From: Thermomonas flagellata
Lineage (GTDB): Bacteria; Pseudomonadota; Gammaproteobacteria; Xanthomonadales; Xanthomonadaceae
Assembly (NCBI RefSeq): GCF_022419185.1
Contig: NZ_JAJOZK010000003.1
Location: 217,120-281,119, forward strand
Direction: 5' to 3'
Length of the DNA: 64,000 nt
Below are positions 17,675 to 27,078 of the stretch, one piece after another (position 1 is the first letter of the stretch; the number at the start of each line of letters is the position of its first letter). The notes under the pieces are model-generated. The model was not told where the DNA came from. It made no database searches and saw only the letters and a program-made list of their open reading frames with translations. The position numbers and the translations under genes are program-made.

Positions 17675-18940
17675 TCAGGCGGCCAGCGCGCGCAGCGCCA
17701 GCCCGGTGAGGTAGGCCCCGTAGGTGCCGAGCGCGTAGCCGAGCACCGCCAGCAGCACCCCGACCGGGGCCAGCGCCGGGTGGAACGCACTGGCCACCAC
17801 CGGCGCGGAGGCGGCGCCGCCGATGTTGGCCTGCGAGCCGACCGCGAGGAAGAACAGCGGCGCCCGGATCAGGCGCGCCACCGCCAGCAGCAGCGCGCCG
17901 TGCACCGCGATCCAGATCAGCCCCATCGCGAACAGCCACGGCCGCTCCAGCAGCGCGCCCAGGTCCATCTGCATGCCGATGGTGGCAACCAGCAGGTACA
18001 GCATGGCCGAGCCGATCCGCGAGGCGCCGGCGCCCTCCAGCGCGCGCGCGCGGGTGAAGCTCAGCAGCAGGCCGAAGGTGGTGGCCAAGAGGGTGATCCA
18101 GAAGAAGCCCGAGGTCAGGCTGTAGTCCTGTAGCCGCCATTCGGCCGGCAGCGTCTTCAGCCAGTCCACCAGCGGCCCGGCGAGGGCGTGCGCCAGCCCG
18201 GTCGCGCCGAGCCCGACCGCGAGGATCAGCATCAGGTCGGGCAGGCCGGGGACGCGCGCGTGCGCGGCCTGCCAGTCCGCCATGCGCTGGCGCAGCGCGT
18301 CGATCGCGCGGGTGTCGGCGCGCAGCCACGCATCCACCCGCGGCGCGCGCGCGGCCAGGAACAGCAGTACCGCCATCCACACGTTGGCGACCAGCACGTC
18401 CACCGCGACGAACTGGCCGAACAGGTCCGGGTCGACCGCGAACACTTCCTTCATCGCCGCCTGGTTGGCGCCGCCGCCGATCCAGCTGCCGGCGACCGTG
18501 GTCATCCCGCGCCAGGTGTCGCCGGCCACCGTCTGCGGATGGATCGCGCGCATCGCCAGGAACGCGACCACCGCGCCGAGCATCACCCCGAGGGTGCCGG
18601 TGAAGAACATCACCAGCGCCTTCGGTCCCAGCCGCAGCACCGCGCGCAGGTCGATCGCGATGCACAGCAGCACCAGCGCCGAGGGCAGCAGCACGTCGCG
18701 CGCCACCGGGTAGAGCGCCGAGCCGCGGCCGTCGATGATGCCGGCGCTGTTCAGCAGCGCCGGCACCAGGTAGCACAGCAGCAGCGCCGGCACCCAGGCG
18801 TAGAAGCGCGCCCAGAACCCGGACGGGCGCGCCGCGGTCCAGAAGATCGCGCCCAGCACCACCGCCAGCACGCCGAGCACGACGATGTCGTTGCCGATCA
18901 GCGCGGCGCGCGCGGGGGCCTCCGCCAGTGGTGCGCTCAT
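17675..18940 (-). CDS. DUF819 family membrane protein
   Basis: 421 residues with about ten to twelve hydrophobic helices. The G-S-W-I-G-G-G-A-N-Q-A-A-M-K-E and G-S-Q-A-N-I-G-G-A-A-S-A-P-V-V-A segments form an inverted-repeat pair typical of DUF819 (YjcL-like) proteins, which look like carboxylate or amino-acid exporters; substrate unknown. Convergent with corA (seven-base gap) and downstream of the S9 peptidase on the same strand, so it may belong to the peptide-handling cluster. Confidence 0.85.
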   Translation of the reverse strand: MSAPLAEAPARAALIGNDIVVLGVLAVVLGAIFWTAARPSGFWARFYAWVPALLLCYLVPALLNSAGIIDGRGSALYPVARDVLLPSALVLLCIAIDLRAVLRLGPKALVMFFTGTLGVMLGAVVAFLAMRAIHPQTVAGDTWRGMTTVAGSWIGGGANQAAMKEVFAVDPDLFGQFVAVDVLVANVWMAVLLFLAARAPRVDAWLRADTRAIDALRQRMADWQAAHARVPGLPDLMLILAVGLGATGLAHALAGPLVDWLKTLPAEWRLQDYSLTSGFFWITLLATTFGLLLSFTRARALEGAGASRIGSAMLYLLVATIGMQMDLGALLERPWLFAMGLIWIAVHGALLLAVARLIRAPLFFLAVGSQANIGGAASAPVVASAFHPALAPVGVLLAVLGYALGTYGAYLTGLALRALAA

Positions 18941-18962
18941 GCGCGTCCCCGGGGCCGGCGGC

Positions 18963-21041
18963 TCAGCGGCCGAGGTAGCGGCGCAGCCAGGCGTTCACCG
19001 TTTCGTGCCACTGCACGCTGTTCTGCGGCTTGAGCACCCAGTGGTTCTCGTCCGGGAAGTACAGGAACTGCGACTCCACGCCCTTGCGCTGGGCCGCGGT
19101 GAAGGCGGCGATGCCCTGCTCCACCGGGATCCGGAAGTCCTGCTGGCCGTGCACGATCAGGATCGGCACCCGCCAGTCCTTGACGTGGTTGGCCGGGTTG
19201 AACTTCTGGTAGCCGGCCGGGTTGGCGTACGGGGTACCACCGTTCTCCCATTCGCTGAACCACAGCTCCTCGGTGGAATACCCCATCATGAAATTGTCGA
19301 ACACGCCGTCGTGGGCGACGATGCACTTCCACGGCGTGTTCCACACCCCGGCAATCCAGTAGGCCATGAAGCCGCCGTAGCTGGCGCCCAGCGCGCAGGC
19401 CTTGTCGCCGTCGAGGAAGGGATAGGCCTTGAGCGCGTAATCCCAGCCCTTCTGCAGGTCCTCCAGCGGGCGGTCGCCCCAGTGGCCGGAGATGGAATCG
19501 GTGAAGGCCTGGCCGTAGCCGGTGCTGCCGTGGAAGTCGATCATCACCACCGCGTAGCCCTGCCCCGCGTAGGTCTGCGGGTTCCAGCGGTAGCTCCAGC
19601 CGTTGCCGAAGCTGCCCTGCGGGCCGCCGTGGATCAGGAACGCCACCGGGTACTTCCTGCCCGGCTGGTAGTCCCACGGCTTGACCACGTAGCCGTACAC
19701 GGTCTCGTCGTTCCAGCCGCGGAACTTGAACTGCTCGAACTGGCCCCAGGCCACGTCCGGCAGCATCTGCGCCGCGCTCGGGGTGATCTGCCGCAGCGGT
19801 GCCTTGCCGTCCGGGCTGGTGATGTAGAGCACGTCGCCGGTCTGCAGGGTGCTGCGCGCCACCGCCAGGGTCGGCCCGGCGAGGGCGAACGCGGAGACGC
19901 TGCCGTCCTTGACCACCGTCTCCACCTCGCCGTTGGCCAGCGCCACCCGGAACAGCGGGTGCTGGCCGAGTTCCTGCGCGGTGGTGTAGATCCACCGGCC
20001 GTCCGCCGAGAGCTGGATGCCGTCGGCCGAGGCGTCCCAGCGCGGCGCGATCTCGCGGATCTTGCCGGTAGCCAGGTCCATCGCCATCAGCGCGAAGCGG
20101 TCGGCCTCGAAGCCGGGGCGCTGCATCGCGCGGTAGTACAGGGTCTTGCCGTCCGCGCTGAACACCGGGCCGGCATCCCAGGCCTTGTTGGCGGCGGTGA
20201 GGTTGCGCGCGCCGCGGCCGTCGGCATTCACCAGCCAGATGTCGAAGTTGGTGCTCCACGGCTCCTCGCGGTCGGCCTGGCGCACGCTCATCGCCACGGT
20301 CTTGCCGTCCGGCGACCACGCGAAGTCCGACAGGTCGCCGAACGGCTTGGACGGGATGTCGCCGTGGATGTCGCCGCTGAGCAGCGTCGCCGATTTGATC
20401 ATGTCCTCGCCGCCGAGCCGGGCGGCGAACACGCGGTTCAGGCGGCCGTCGTTCCAGGCGTCCCAGTGGCGGATGAACAGGCGGTCGAACACCTTGCCGG
20501 TGGCCTTGGCCGCCTCGGCCTCGTCCAGCTTCTTCCTGGTGCAGGCCAGGTCGGCCTGGCAGTCCGGGAACACCGCGAATGCCAGCGCCACCTGCCGGCC
20601 GTCGGGCGCGAGCTTGTAGGCCTCCACGTCCAGCGGGAAGTCGGTCAGGCGCCGCGGCTCGCCGCCGGCCAGCGGCTGCGCGTACAGCTGCATCGACCCC
20701 GACTTGGCGCTGAGGAAATACAGCGTCTTGCCATCCGGCGCGAACGCCGGCGAATTCACGCTCCAGCCTTGCGGCGAGACCTGCTGCGGCGGGCGCAGAT
20801 CGCGGGTGACCAGGTTGCGCATCCACAGCGAGGTGCTGGCCTTGTTGGTGGCCTTGTCGACCACCCGCTTGGCGAACACCAGCACGCGCCCGTCCGGCGA
20901 CAGGGTCGGTGCGGAATAGCGGTCCATGTAGGCCAGCTCCTGCACGGTGAAGCCGTGCCTGGCGGCCGGCGGCGCGTCGGCGGCCAGCGTCGGCAGCGAC
21001 AGGGCGAGGGCGAGCGGAAGGAGGGCGTGGCGGAGGCGCAT
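18963..21041 (-). CDS. S9 family (acylaminoacyl/dipeptidyl-peptidase type) serine peptidase
   Basis: 692 residues. Signal peptide about 1-21 (L-S-L-P-T-L-A-A), a WD40-like beta-propeller (about 30-400), and an alpha/beta-hydrolase domain with catalytic Ser in G-A-S-Y-G-G-F-M, Asp in H-G-Q-Q-D-F-R-I-P and His in D-E-N-H-W-V-L. Predicted to be exported and to release dipeptides or acyl-amino acids in the periplasm. A peptide transporter of the OPT family starts the same strand 60 bp upstream, fitting a role in peptide use. Confidence 0.93.
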   Translation of the reverse strand: MRLRHALLPLALALSLPTLAADAPPAARHGFTVQELAYMDRYSAPTLSPDGRVLVFAKRVVDKATNKASTSLWMRNLVTRDLRPPQQVSPQGWSVNSPAFAPDGKTLYFLSAKSGSMQLYAQPLAGGEPRRLTDFPLDVEAYKLAPDGRQVALAFAVFPDCQADLACTRKKLDEAEAAKATGKVFDRLFIRHWDAWNDGRLNRVFAARLGGEDMIKSATLLSGDIHGDIPSKPFGDLSDFAWSPDGKTVAMSVRQADREEPWSTNFDIWLVNADGRGARNLTAANKAWDAGPVFSADGKTLYYRAMQRPGFEADRFALMAMDLATGKIREIAPRWDASADGIQLSADGRWIYTTAQELGQHPLFRVALANGEVETVVKDGSVSAFALAGPTLAVARSTLQTGDVLYITSPDGKAPLRQITPSAAQMLPDVAWGQFEQFKFRGWNDETVYGYVVKPWDYQPGRKYPVAFLIHGGPQGSFGNGWSYRWNPQTYAGQGYAVVMIDFHGSTGYGQAFTDSISGHWGDRPLEDLQKGWDYALKAYPFLDGDKACALGASYGGFMAYWIAGVWNTPWKCIVAHDGVFDNFMMGYSTEELWFSEWENGGTPYANPAGYQKFNPANHVKDWRVPILIVHGQQDFRIPVEQGIAAFTAAQRKGVESQFLYFPDENHWVLKPQNSVQWHETVNAWLRRYLGR

Positions 21042-21101
21042 GGCGAAGGTTCCGTGTTGCTGGGACAGGAAGACGCCCGCGCAGGCGCGGGCGCCGCTGG
21101 A

Positions 21102-23081
21102 TCAGGCGTTCGGGTTGGCGCGGGCGCCGGTGCGGTAGAGCAGCCAGGCCACCACCGCCAGCACCGCCAGGCCCACGTACTTGCCGAATTGCCACGCGGG
21201 CGGCAGCGCGAGCACGTCGGCGCGGCCGGAGACCACGATCGGGATCGCGATCAGGATGCCCATCAGCGCCTCGCCGGTGATCAGGCCGGCGGCGAACAGC
21301 GTGCCGGGGCGGTGCAGGCGGTCGCGCGCGGCCTCGTCGTGGCTGCCGGCCAGGCCGTGGCGCTTCTCCACCAGGTAGGCCAGCAGGCCGCCTAGGAAGA
21401 TCGGCACCATGAGTTCCAGCGGCAGGTAGATGCCGATCGCCGCGGCCAGCACCGGCACCCGGAAGTGGCTGCCGCGCGCCTTCAGCCATTCGTCGAGCGC
21501 GATGATCGCCGCGCCCACGCCGGCGCCGATGGCGATGATCGTCCACGGCAGCTGGCCGCCGAACAGGCCCTTGGCCACCGAGGCCATCAGGGTCGCCTGC
21601 GGCGCGGCCAGCGAATTGGGATGCTGCGGGGTGGGCGCGCCGATGCCGTAGGCCTGCGCCAGCAGGTTCAGCACCGGGGCCATGATCAGCGCGCACGAGA
21701 ACGCGCCGATGCCGAGCATCAGCTGCTGCTTCCACGGGGTGGCGCCGACCAGGTAGCCGGCCTTGAGGTCCTGCAGGTTGTCGCCGCCGACCGCCGCCGC
21801 GCAGCACACCACCGCGCCGATCATGATCGCGGCCACTGCGCCGAGCGGCGCGCCGGCGACCCCGACCGCGTGCTTGCCGCCCTCGCCCAGCAGCACCAGC
21901 AGCACCACCGAGGCGAACAGGATGGTGGCGATGGTGATGCCGGAGACCGGGTTGTTGGACGAGCCGACCAGGCCGGCGAGATAGGCCGAGACCGACACGA
22001 ACAGGAAGCCGGCCACGATCATGATGATGGCCATGGGGATGCTCACGTGCCAGACCCCGACGATCGCCTGGTACAGCAGCAGCAGCGGCACTACGAACGC
22101 GACCAGCGCCACCAGCATCCACTTCATCGGCAGGTCGCGCTCGGTCTCGGCCACCGCCTCGCCGCTGCCCTTGCGCGCCGCGGCGATGCCGCTGCGCACG
22201 CCGGACAGCAGCGACTTGCGCAGCGAGAACAGGGTCCATACCCCGCCGATCAGCATCGCGCCCACGCCCAGGTAGCGGATCTTGGCCGACCAGATCGCGC
22301 CGGCGATGTCCTCCGCGCCGGCCCCGGCGATGCTGCTCGCCAGCGCCGGATCGGAGGCGAGGAAATAGCTGTGGTACAGCGGGATCGCGATCTGCCAGGA
22401 CAGGATCGAGCCGGACACGACGACGATGCCAATGTTGAGGCCGACGATGTAGCCGACCCCGAGCAGCGCCGGCGAGAGGTTGGTGCCCATGTAGCCGAGG
22501 TACTTGCCGAAGAAGCCCGCGCCGGCGGCGGTGTCCGGGATCAGGCGCAGGCCGCTGGCGGCGGCGGCCTTGATCGCGCCGCCGATGGCGGCCGAGAACG
22601 CCAGGATCTTCAGGCCCGGCCCGGGGTTCTCGCCCGCCTTCAGCACTTCCGCGGCGGCCTTGCCCTCCGGGAACGGCAGCGGCTCCTCGACGATCATCGA
22701 GCGCCGCAGCGGCACCGAGAACAGCACCCCGAGCAGGCCGCCGAGGCCGGCGATCGCCAGCACCCAGGAATACTTGAAGTCCTGCCAGTAGCCGAGGATG
22801 ACCAGCGCCGGGATGGTGAAGATCACCCCCGCCGCGATCGAGGAGCCGGCCGAGGCGCCGGTCTGCACGATGTTGTTCTCGAGGATGGTGCCGCCGCCCA
22901 GCAGCCGCAGCACGCCCATCGACACCACCGCGGCCGGGATCGCGGTGGCGATGGTCAGGCCCGCGAACAGGCCGAGGTAGGCGTTCGCGGCGGACAGGAT
23001 CACCGCCAGCACGATCGCCAGCACCACCGCGCGTACCGTCAACTGCGGGGTGCCCGCGCCCGCCCGTGCCTGTGCCGCCAT
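21102..23081 (-). CDS. OPT family oligopeptide transporter
   Basis: 659 residues, strongly hydrophobic with about sixteen helices. The S-S-N-N-P-V-S-G-I-T-I-A-T and G-D-N-L-Q-D-L-K-A-G-Y motifs mark the bacterial OPT branch. These transporters import oligopeptides by proton symport. An ATG at 23102 is in frame, but the ATG at 23081 has a GGAGG eight bases upstream and gives the cleaner N-terminus. Probably transcribed with the S9 peptidase and divergent from the POT gene. Confidence 0.92.
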   Translation of the reverse strand: MAAQARAGAGTPQLTVRAVVLAIVLAVILSAANAYLGLFAGLTIATAIPAAVVSMGVLRLLGGGTILENNIVQTGASAGSSIAAGVIFTIPALVILGYWQDFKYSWVLAIAGLGGLLGVLFSVPLRRSMIVEEPLPFPEGKAAAEVLKAGENPGPGLKILAFSAAIGGAIKAAAASGLRLIPDTAAGAGFFGKYLGYMGTNLSPALLGVGYIVGLNIGIVVVSGSILSWQIAIPLYHSYFLASDPALASSIAGAGAEDIAGAIWSAKIRYLGVGAMLIGGVWTLFSLRKSLLSGVRSGIAAARKGSGEAVAETERDLPMKWMLVALVAFVVPLLLLYQAIVGVWHVSIPMAIIMIVAGFLFVSVSAYLAGLVGSSNNPVSGITIATILFASVVLLVLLGEGGKHAVGVAGAPLGAVAAIMIGAVVCCAAAVGGDNLQDLKAGYLVGATPWKQQLMLGIGAFSCALIMAPVLNLLAQAYGIGAPTPQHPNSLAAPQATLMASVAKGLFGGQLPWTIIAIGAGVGAAIIALDEWLKARGSHFRVPVLAAAIGIYLPLELMVPIFLGGLLAYLVEKRHGLAGSHDEAARDRLHRPGTLFAAGLITGEALMGILIAIPIVVSGRADVLALPPAWQFGKYVGLAVLAVVAWLLYRTGARANPNA

Positions 23082-23191
23082 GCCTGCGCCTCCCACGGCC
23101 ATGAATCCGGCGCACGCTAGCCGCTGGCGGCGGCCAAGTCCAGTGCGGATCGGCCGGCCTATACTGCCGCGCCGCCACCGCGACGCCGCGC

Positions 23192-24949
23192 ATGCCCGCC
23201 ATCGCCCTGCCCGCCCGCGAGGACTTCCTCGGCCACCCCAAGGGCGTGTACGTCTGCTTCTTCACCGAGATGTGGGAGCGCTTCTCCTTCTACGGGATGA
23301 AGGCGCTGCTGCTGCTCTACCTCACCAAGTACCACCTGTTCGGCGACAAGGCCGGGCTCGACCTGCTCGGCGCCTACGGCGGGCTGGTGTACTGCGTGCC
23401 GGTGCTCGGCGGCCTGCTGGCCGACCGCTGGCTGGGCATGCGCAAGGCGGTCACCTTCGGCGGCGTGCTGCTGGTGCTCGGCCACCTCGGCATGGCCTAC
23501 GAGGGCCATGCGGCCAGCATGCAGGCCGGTCTGCCGGTGCGCGACGAGGGCGCGCTGCAGGTGATGTACCTGTCGCTGGCGCTGATCATCCTGGGCGTGG
23601 GCTTCCTCAAGCCCAACATCTCCACCATCGTCGGCAAGCTCTACGCCGACGACGACCCGCGCCGCGACTCCGGCTTCTCGCTGTTCTACGCCGGCATCAA
23701 CCTCGGCGCGCTGTTCGCCTCGCTGGTGTGCGGCTACGTCGGCGAGACCTGGGGCTGGAAGTACGGCTTCGGCGCCGCTGGCCTGGGCATGCTCGCCGGG
23801 CTGGCGATGTTCCTGTGGGGCCAGCGCTACCTGCATGGCCACGCCGAGCCGCCGGACCCGGCGGCGCTGCGCGCGCGCGTCGCCGGGCTGCCACGCGAAT
23901 GGGCGATCTATGCGCTGGCGGTGCTCGCGGTGCTGCCGCTCGGCTGGCTGCTGTGGGCGGCGGCGAACGGCGCGTTCGCGCTGGGCGGCGAAGTCTCGCT
24001 GGCGCTGCTGCTGATGCTGCTGGTGCTGGGCGCGGTGCTGGTCTGGTTCGCTTGGTTCACCGGCACCCGCTGCACGCCGGTCGAGCGCCAGCGCATGCTG
24101 GCGCTGATGGCGCTGATCTTCATGGCGCTGGTGTTCTTCACCCTGTACGAGCAGACCTACGGCTCGTGGGTGACCTTCACCGACCGCCTGCTGACCAAGG
24201 ACATCGTGCCGGCGCTGGTGGTGCGCGACGGCACGCCGTGGCCGTGGTCCGCGCTGTCGCTGCTGCTGGCACCGCTGGCGTTCTTCGTCGCGGCGCGGAT
24301 GTCCGACCGCGATCCGGCCTCGCCCGCCCCGCGCGTGCTGTTCCTCGCGGTCGGCGCGCTGATCCTGGTCCTGCTGGTGCGCGACTGCGTGGCGCTGCCG
24401 CAGACCGCCGGGTCCCTGACCTACCTCGGCGCGTTCTTCCTGGTCGCGCTGGCGCCGCTGTTCGCCGGCCTGTGGGGCTGGCTGGACAAGCGCGGGGCGG
24501 ATCCGAGCAAGCCGGCGAAATCGGCGCTCGGGCTGCTGTTCGCGGGCCTGTCGTTCATCCCGCTGGCGGTGGCCGCGCAGCAGGTCGCCGCGAGCGGGCA
24601 GATGGCCAGCGTGTGGTGGCTGGTGCTGGCCTATCTGGTCCTCGAGATCGGCGAGATGTGCCTGTCGCCGGTCGGGCTGTCGGCGGTGACCCAGCTGGCG
24701 GTGCCGCGGGTGGTCAGCCTGATGATGGGCACTTGGTTCCTGGCCACCGCGTTCTCGGAGACGCTGGCCGCGCTGTTCGGCAAGCTGGCCGCGATCGAGG
24801 TGCCGCAGGGCGAGGCGCTGGATCTGGCCGCGGCGGCGCCGAAATACGCGCACCTGTTCTGGCTGATGACCTGGATCGGGATCGGCTGCGCGCTGGCCGC
24901 CTTCCTCGCCGCGCCCTTGCTGCGGCGCATGATGCACGGGGTGAAATGA
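23192..24949 (+). CDS. POT family (DtpA-like) di-/tripeptide:proton symporter
   Basis: 585 residues, fourteen predicted helices. The N-terminal signature E-M-W-E-R-F-S-F-Y-G-M-K (ExxERFxYY type) and L-G-V-G-F-L-K-P-N-I-S-T-I-V identify proton-coupled peptide transporters. It carries di- and tripeptides across the inner membrane. It faces the OPT gene across a shared promoter region and is followed by the M13-like gene after 74 bp. Confidence 0.93.
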   Translation: MPAIALPAREDFLGHPKGVYVCFFTEMWERFSFYGMKALLLLYLTKYHLFGDKAGLDLLGAYGGLVYCVPVLGGLLADRWLGMRKAVTFGGVLLVLGHLGMAYEGHAASMQAGLPVRDEGALQVMYLSLALIILGVGFLKPNISTIVGKLYADDDPRRDSGFSLFYAGINLGALFASLVCGYVGETWGWKYGFGAAGLGMLAGLAMFLWGQRYLHGHAEPPDPAALRARVAGLPREWAIYALAVLAVLPLGWLLWAAANGAFALGGEVSLALLLMLLVLGAVLVWFAWFTGTRCTPVERQRMLALMALIFMALVFFTLYEQTYGSWVTFTDRLLTKDIVPALVVRDGTPWPWSALSLLLAPLAFFVAARMSDRDPASPAPRVLFLAVGALILVLLVRDCVALPQTAGSLTYLGAFFLVALAPLFAGLWGWLDKRGADPSKPAKSALGLLFAGLSFIPLAVAAQQVAASGQMASVWWLVLAYLVLEIGEMCLSPVGLSAVTQLAVPRVVSLMMGTWFLATAFSETLAALFGKLAAIEVPQGEALDLAAAAPKYAHLFWLMTWIGIGCALAAFLAAPLLRRMMHGVK

Positions 24950-25023
24950 GGCTGAACCGGGCCCGCTGGCGCGACCGGCGGGCACTGCTACACTCGCCGC
25001 CCTGCCCGCACCGGAGCCGCCGC

Positions 25024-27048
25024 ATGCCCCAACCGCGCACGCTCGCCCTGGCCACCGTGATGGCCCTCTGCGTCGGCCTGAGCGTCCCATCCACGGACGC
25101 CGCCACCCGCAAGAAACCCGCCGCGCGCAAGCCCGCGGCCGCGGCCAAGCACCCTGCCGCCTGCACCGATTTCTATGCCGAGGCCAATGCCGCCTGGCTC
25201 AAGGCCAATCCGATGCCCAGCAGCGGCGCGATCTCCTCGCTCGGCCAGCTCGCCGCGCTGTCGCTGCAGCAACAGCGCGACCTGCTGGATGCGGCGATGA
25301 AGGCGCCACAGAACGAGGTCCAGCGCCTGCTCGGCGACTTCTGGGCCAGCGGCCTGGACGAAGCGGCGGTCGAACGCGACGGCGCCGCCCCGATCGCGCC
25401 GCTGCTGCAGCGGATCGATGCCATCCGCAAGCCCAAGGACATCGCCCCGGCGATCGCGGCGCTGCACCAGGTCGGCATCCCGGTCGCGTTCGGCTTCGGC
25501 GCCGACCTCGACCTGCGCGACCTCGGCCGCCACATCGGCTACTTCAGCCAGGGCGGCCTGGGGCTGCCGGATCCGGCCTACTACACCCGCGGCGACGCCG
25601 ACACCCGCGCCCTGCTCGGGCACTACCGCGACTACGTGCAGAAGATCCTGGTGCTGACCGGGGTGCCGCCGCAGGAGGCCCCGGCGCAGGCGCAGCAGGT
25701 GCTGGAGCTGGAGACCCGGCTGGCGGCGCTGGCGCGCCCGCTGCCCGAGCTGCGCGATCCGCGCAAGAACTACGCCCCGGTGGCGACCACCGGCCTGGCC
25801 AAGCAGTACCGCAACCTGCAGCTGGACGCGTTCCTGAAGGCGCAAGGGGTCAACGACGACACCGTGTCGCTGGCCAACCCGGCGCTGTTCGCCGAGCTCG
25901 ACCGGCTGGTCGCCGGGCTCAAGCCCGAGCAGTGGAAGGCCTACCTGCGCTGGCGGGTCGGCGATGCGATGGCGCCCTACCTGTCCGCGCCCTGGCGCGA
26001 CGCCGAGTTCGCCTTCCGCGGCAAGCTGCTGCGCGGCCAGGCCGCGCCGCCGCCGCGCTGGCAGCAGGTGCTGGAGGCGATCGACCTCGCCGCCGGGCCG
26101 ATGCTGGGGCGCGAGTACGTGGCGCGCTACCTCGATCCGCAGACCCGCCAGCAGGCGGAGCTGATCGCCGGCCAGGTGCGCGATGCGCTGGCGCGCGACG
26201 TCGCCGCCAGCACCTGGATGAGCGAGCCGGCCAAGGCCGAGGCGCTGGCCAAGCTGAAGACCCTGCGGATCGAGATCGGCGCGCCCGCGCGCGACCTCGA
26301 CTACAGCGTGCAGCCGATGGGCCGCGGAAGCTTCGGCAGCAACATCCTGATCGCCTCGACCTGGCGCCACCGCGAGGAGATGCGCCGGATCGGCAAGGCC
26401 AACGCCGAGCGCCGCTGGGACGTGCTGCCGCAGGACCCGGCCCTGCTGTACGACCTGGCCCACAACCGCCTGATCGTGACCGCGGCGATGCTGCAGCCCC
26501 CGGTGCTGGACCACACCATGCCGCTGGCCGGGCAGTACGGCGCCTACGGCGCGCTGGTCGGGCACGAGCTCAGCTACGCGGTGGACAGCCACGGGCGCAT
26601 GGTCGACAGCAGAGGCAACGTGCGCGACTGGTGGACGCCGGCGGATGCGGAGGCGTGGAACGCTCGCCTGCAGAAGGTGATCGCGCAGTACGACCGCTTC
26701 CCCTACCCGGGCCTGCCCGGCACCCACGTCAACGGCAAGCTGGTCGGCGAGCAGGCGATCGCCGACCTGGCCGGGGTCGAGCTGGCGCGCGCCGCGTTCG
26801 AGCAGGCGGTGCCGCAGCCGAACCTGGAGGCCAACCGCGCGTTCTGGCGCGCCTGGGCGCAGGTCTGGGCGCAGCAGGTGACCGAGGAGGAAGCGCGCCG
26901 GCGCAGCCTGCAGGACGTGCGCGCGCCCGGCCCGTGGCGCACCAACGGCCCGCTGATGCAGCAGCCGGGGTTCGCCGCCGCCTATGCGTGCAAGCCGGGC
27001 AGCCCGATGCAGGTCGAGCCGGCGCAGCGGATCACGGTGTTCCCCTGA
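25024..27048 (+). CDS. M13 (neprilysin) family protein with degraded zinc site, probable pseudoenzyme
   Basis: 674 residues with a signal peptide (about 1-26) and the full M13 layout. The zinc motif HExxH reads H514-E515-L-S-Y518, so the second ligand histidine is tyrosine. The third ligand region (normally G-E-N-I-A-D) reads G-E-Q577-A-I-A-D, putting Gln at the ligand position. The N-A-Y-Y substrate motif is A-L-L-Y (473-476), and the transition-state His of the C-terminal H-x-P-G is Arg633. The rest, including Q-Y-G-A-Y-G-A-L-V and G-N-V-R-D-W-W-T, is well kept with no stop or frameshift. It looks like a folded, secreted protein without normal metallopeptidase activity. ATG chosen for the signal peptide. 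Confidence 0.85.
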   Translation: MPQPRTLALATVMALCVGLSVPSTDAATRKKPAARKPAAAAKHPAACTDFYAEANAAWLKANPMPSSGAISSLGQLAALSLQQQRDLLDAAMKAPQNEVQRLLGDFWASGLDEAAVERDGAAPIAPLLQRIDAIRKPKDIAPAIAALHQVGIPVAFGFGADLDLRDLGRHIGYFSQGGLGLPDPAYYTRGDADTRALLGHYRDYVQKILVLTGVPPQEAPAQAQQVLELETRLAALARPLPELRDPRKNYAPVATTGLAKQYRNLQLDAFLKAQGVNDDTVSLANPALFAELDRLVAGLKPEQWKAYLRWRVGDAMAPYLSAPWRDAEFAFRGKLLRGQAAPPPRWQQVLEAIDLAAGPMLGREYVARYLDPQTRQQAELIAGQVRDALARDVAASTWMSEPAKAEALAKLKTLRIEIGAPARDLDYSVQPMGRGSFGSNILIASTWRHREEMRRIGKANAERRWDVLPQDPALLYDLAHNRLIVTAAMLQPPVLDHTMPLAGQYGAYGALVGHELSYAVDSHGRMVDSRGNVRDWWTPADAEAWNARLQKVIAQYDRFPYPGLPGTHVNGKLVGEQAIADLAGVELARAAFEQAVPQPNLEANRAFWRAWAQVWAQQVTEEEARRRSLQDVRAPGPWRTNGPLMQQPGFAAAYACKPGSPMQVEPAQRITVFP

Positions 27049-27056
27049 ACCGCGCG

Positions 27057-27078
27057 GGCGGCGGCCGCGGCCGCCGCC
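27057..27078. terminator. 22-bp perfect palindrome between convergent genes
   Basis: A perfect GC-only palindrome lies exactly between the M13-like stop (27048) and the rhomboid stop codon (27079). It reads the same on both strands and has no T-run; most likely a two-way transcript-end hairpin. Confidence 0.55.

Noticed and set aside
18937..23265. Minus-strand open frame of over 1,400 codons
   Set aside because: Shadow frame over the S9 peptidase and OPT genes; high GC removes stop codons. The composition is Arg/Gly/Ala-rich and no domain is seen.
23050..27048. Plus-strand open frame spanning the POT and M13-like genes as one protein
   Set aside because: Only its last part, from 25024, is the real M13-like gene; the front is an out-of-frame shadow of the POT gene.
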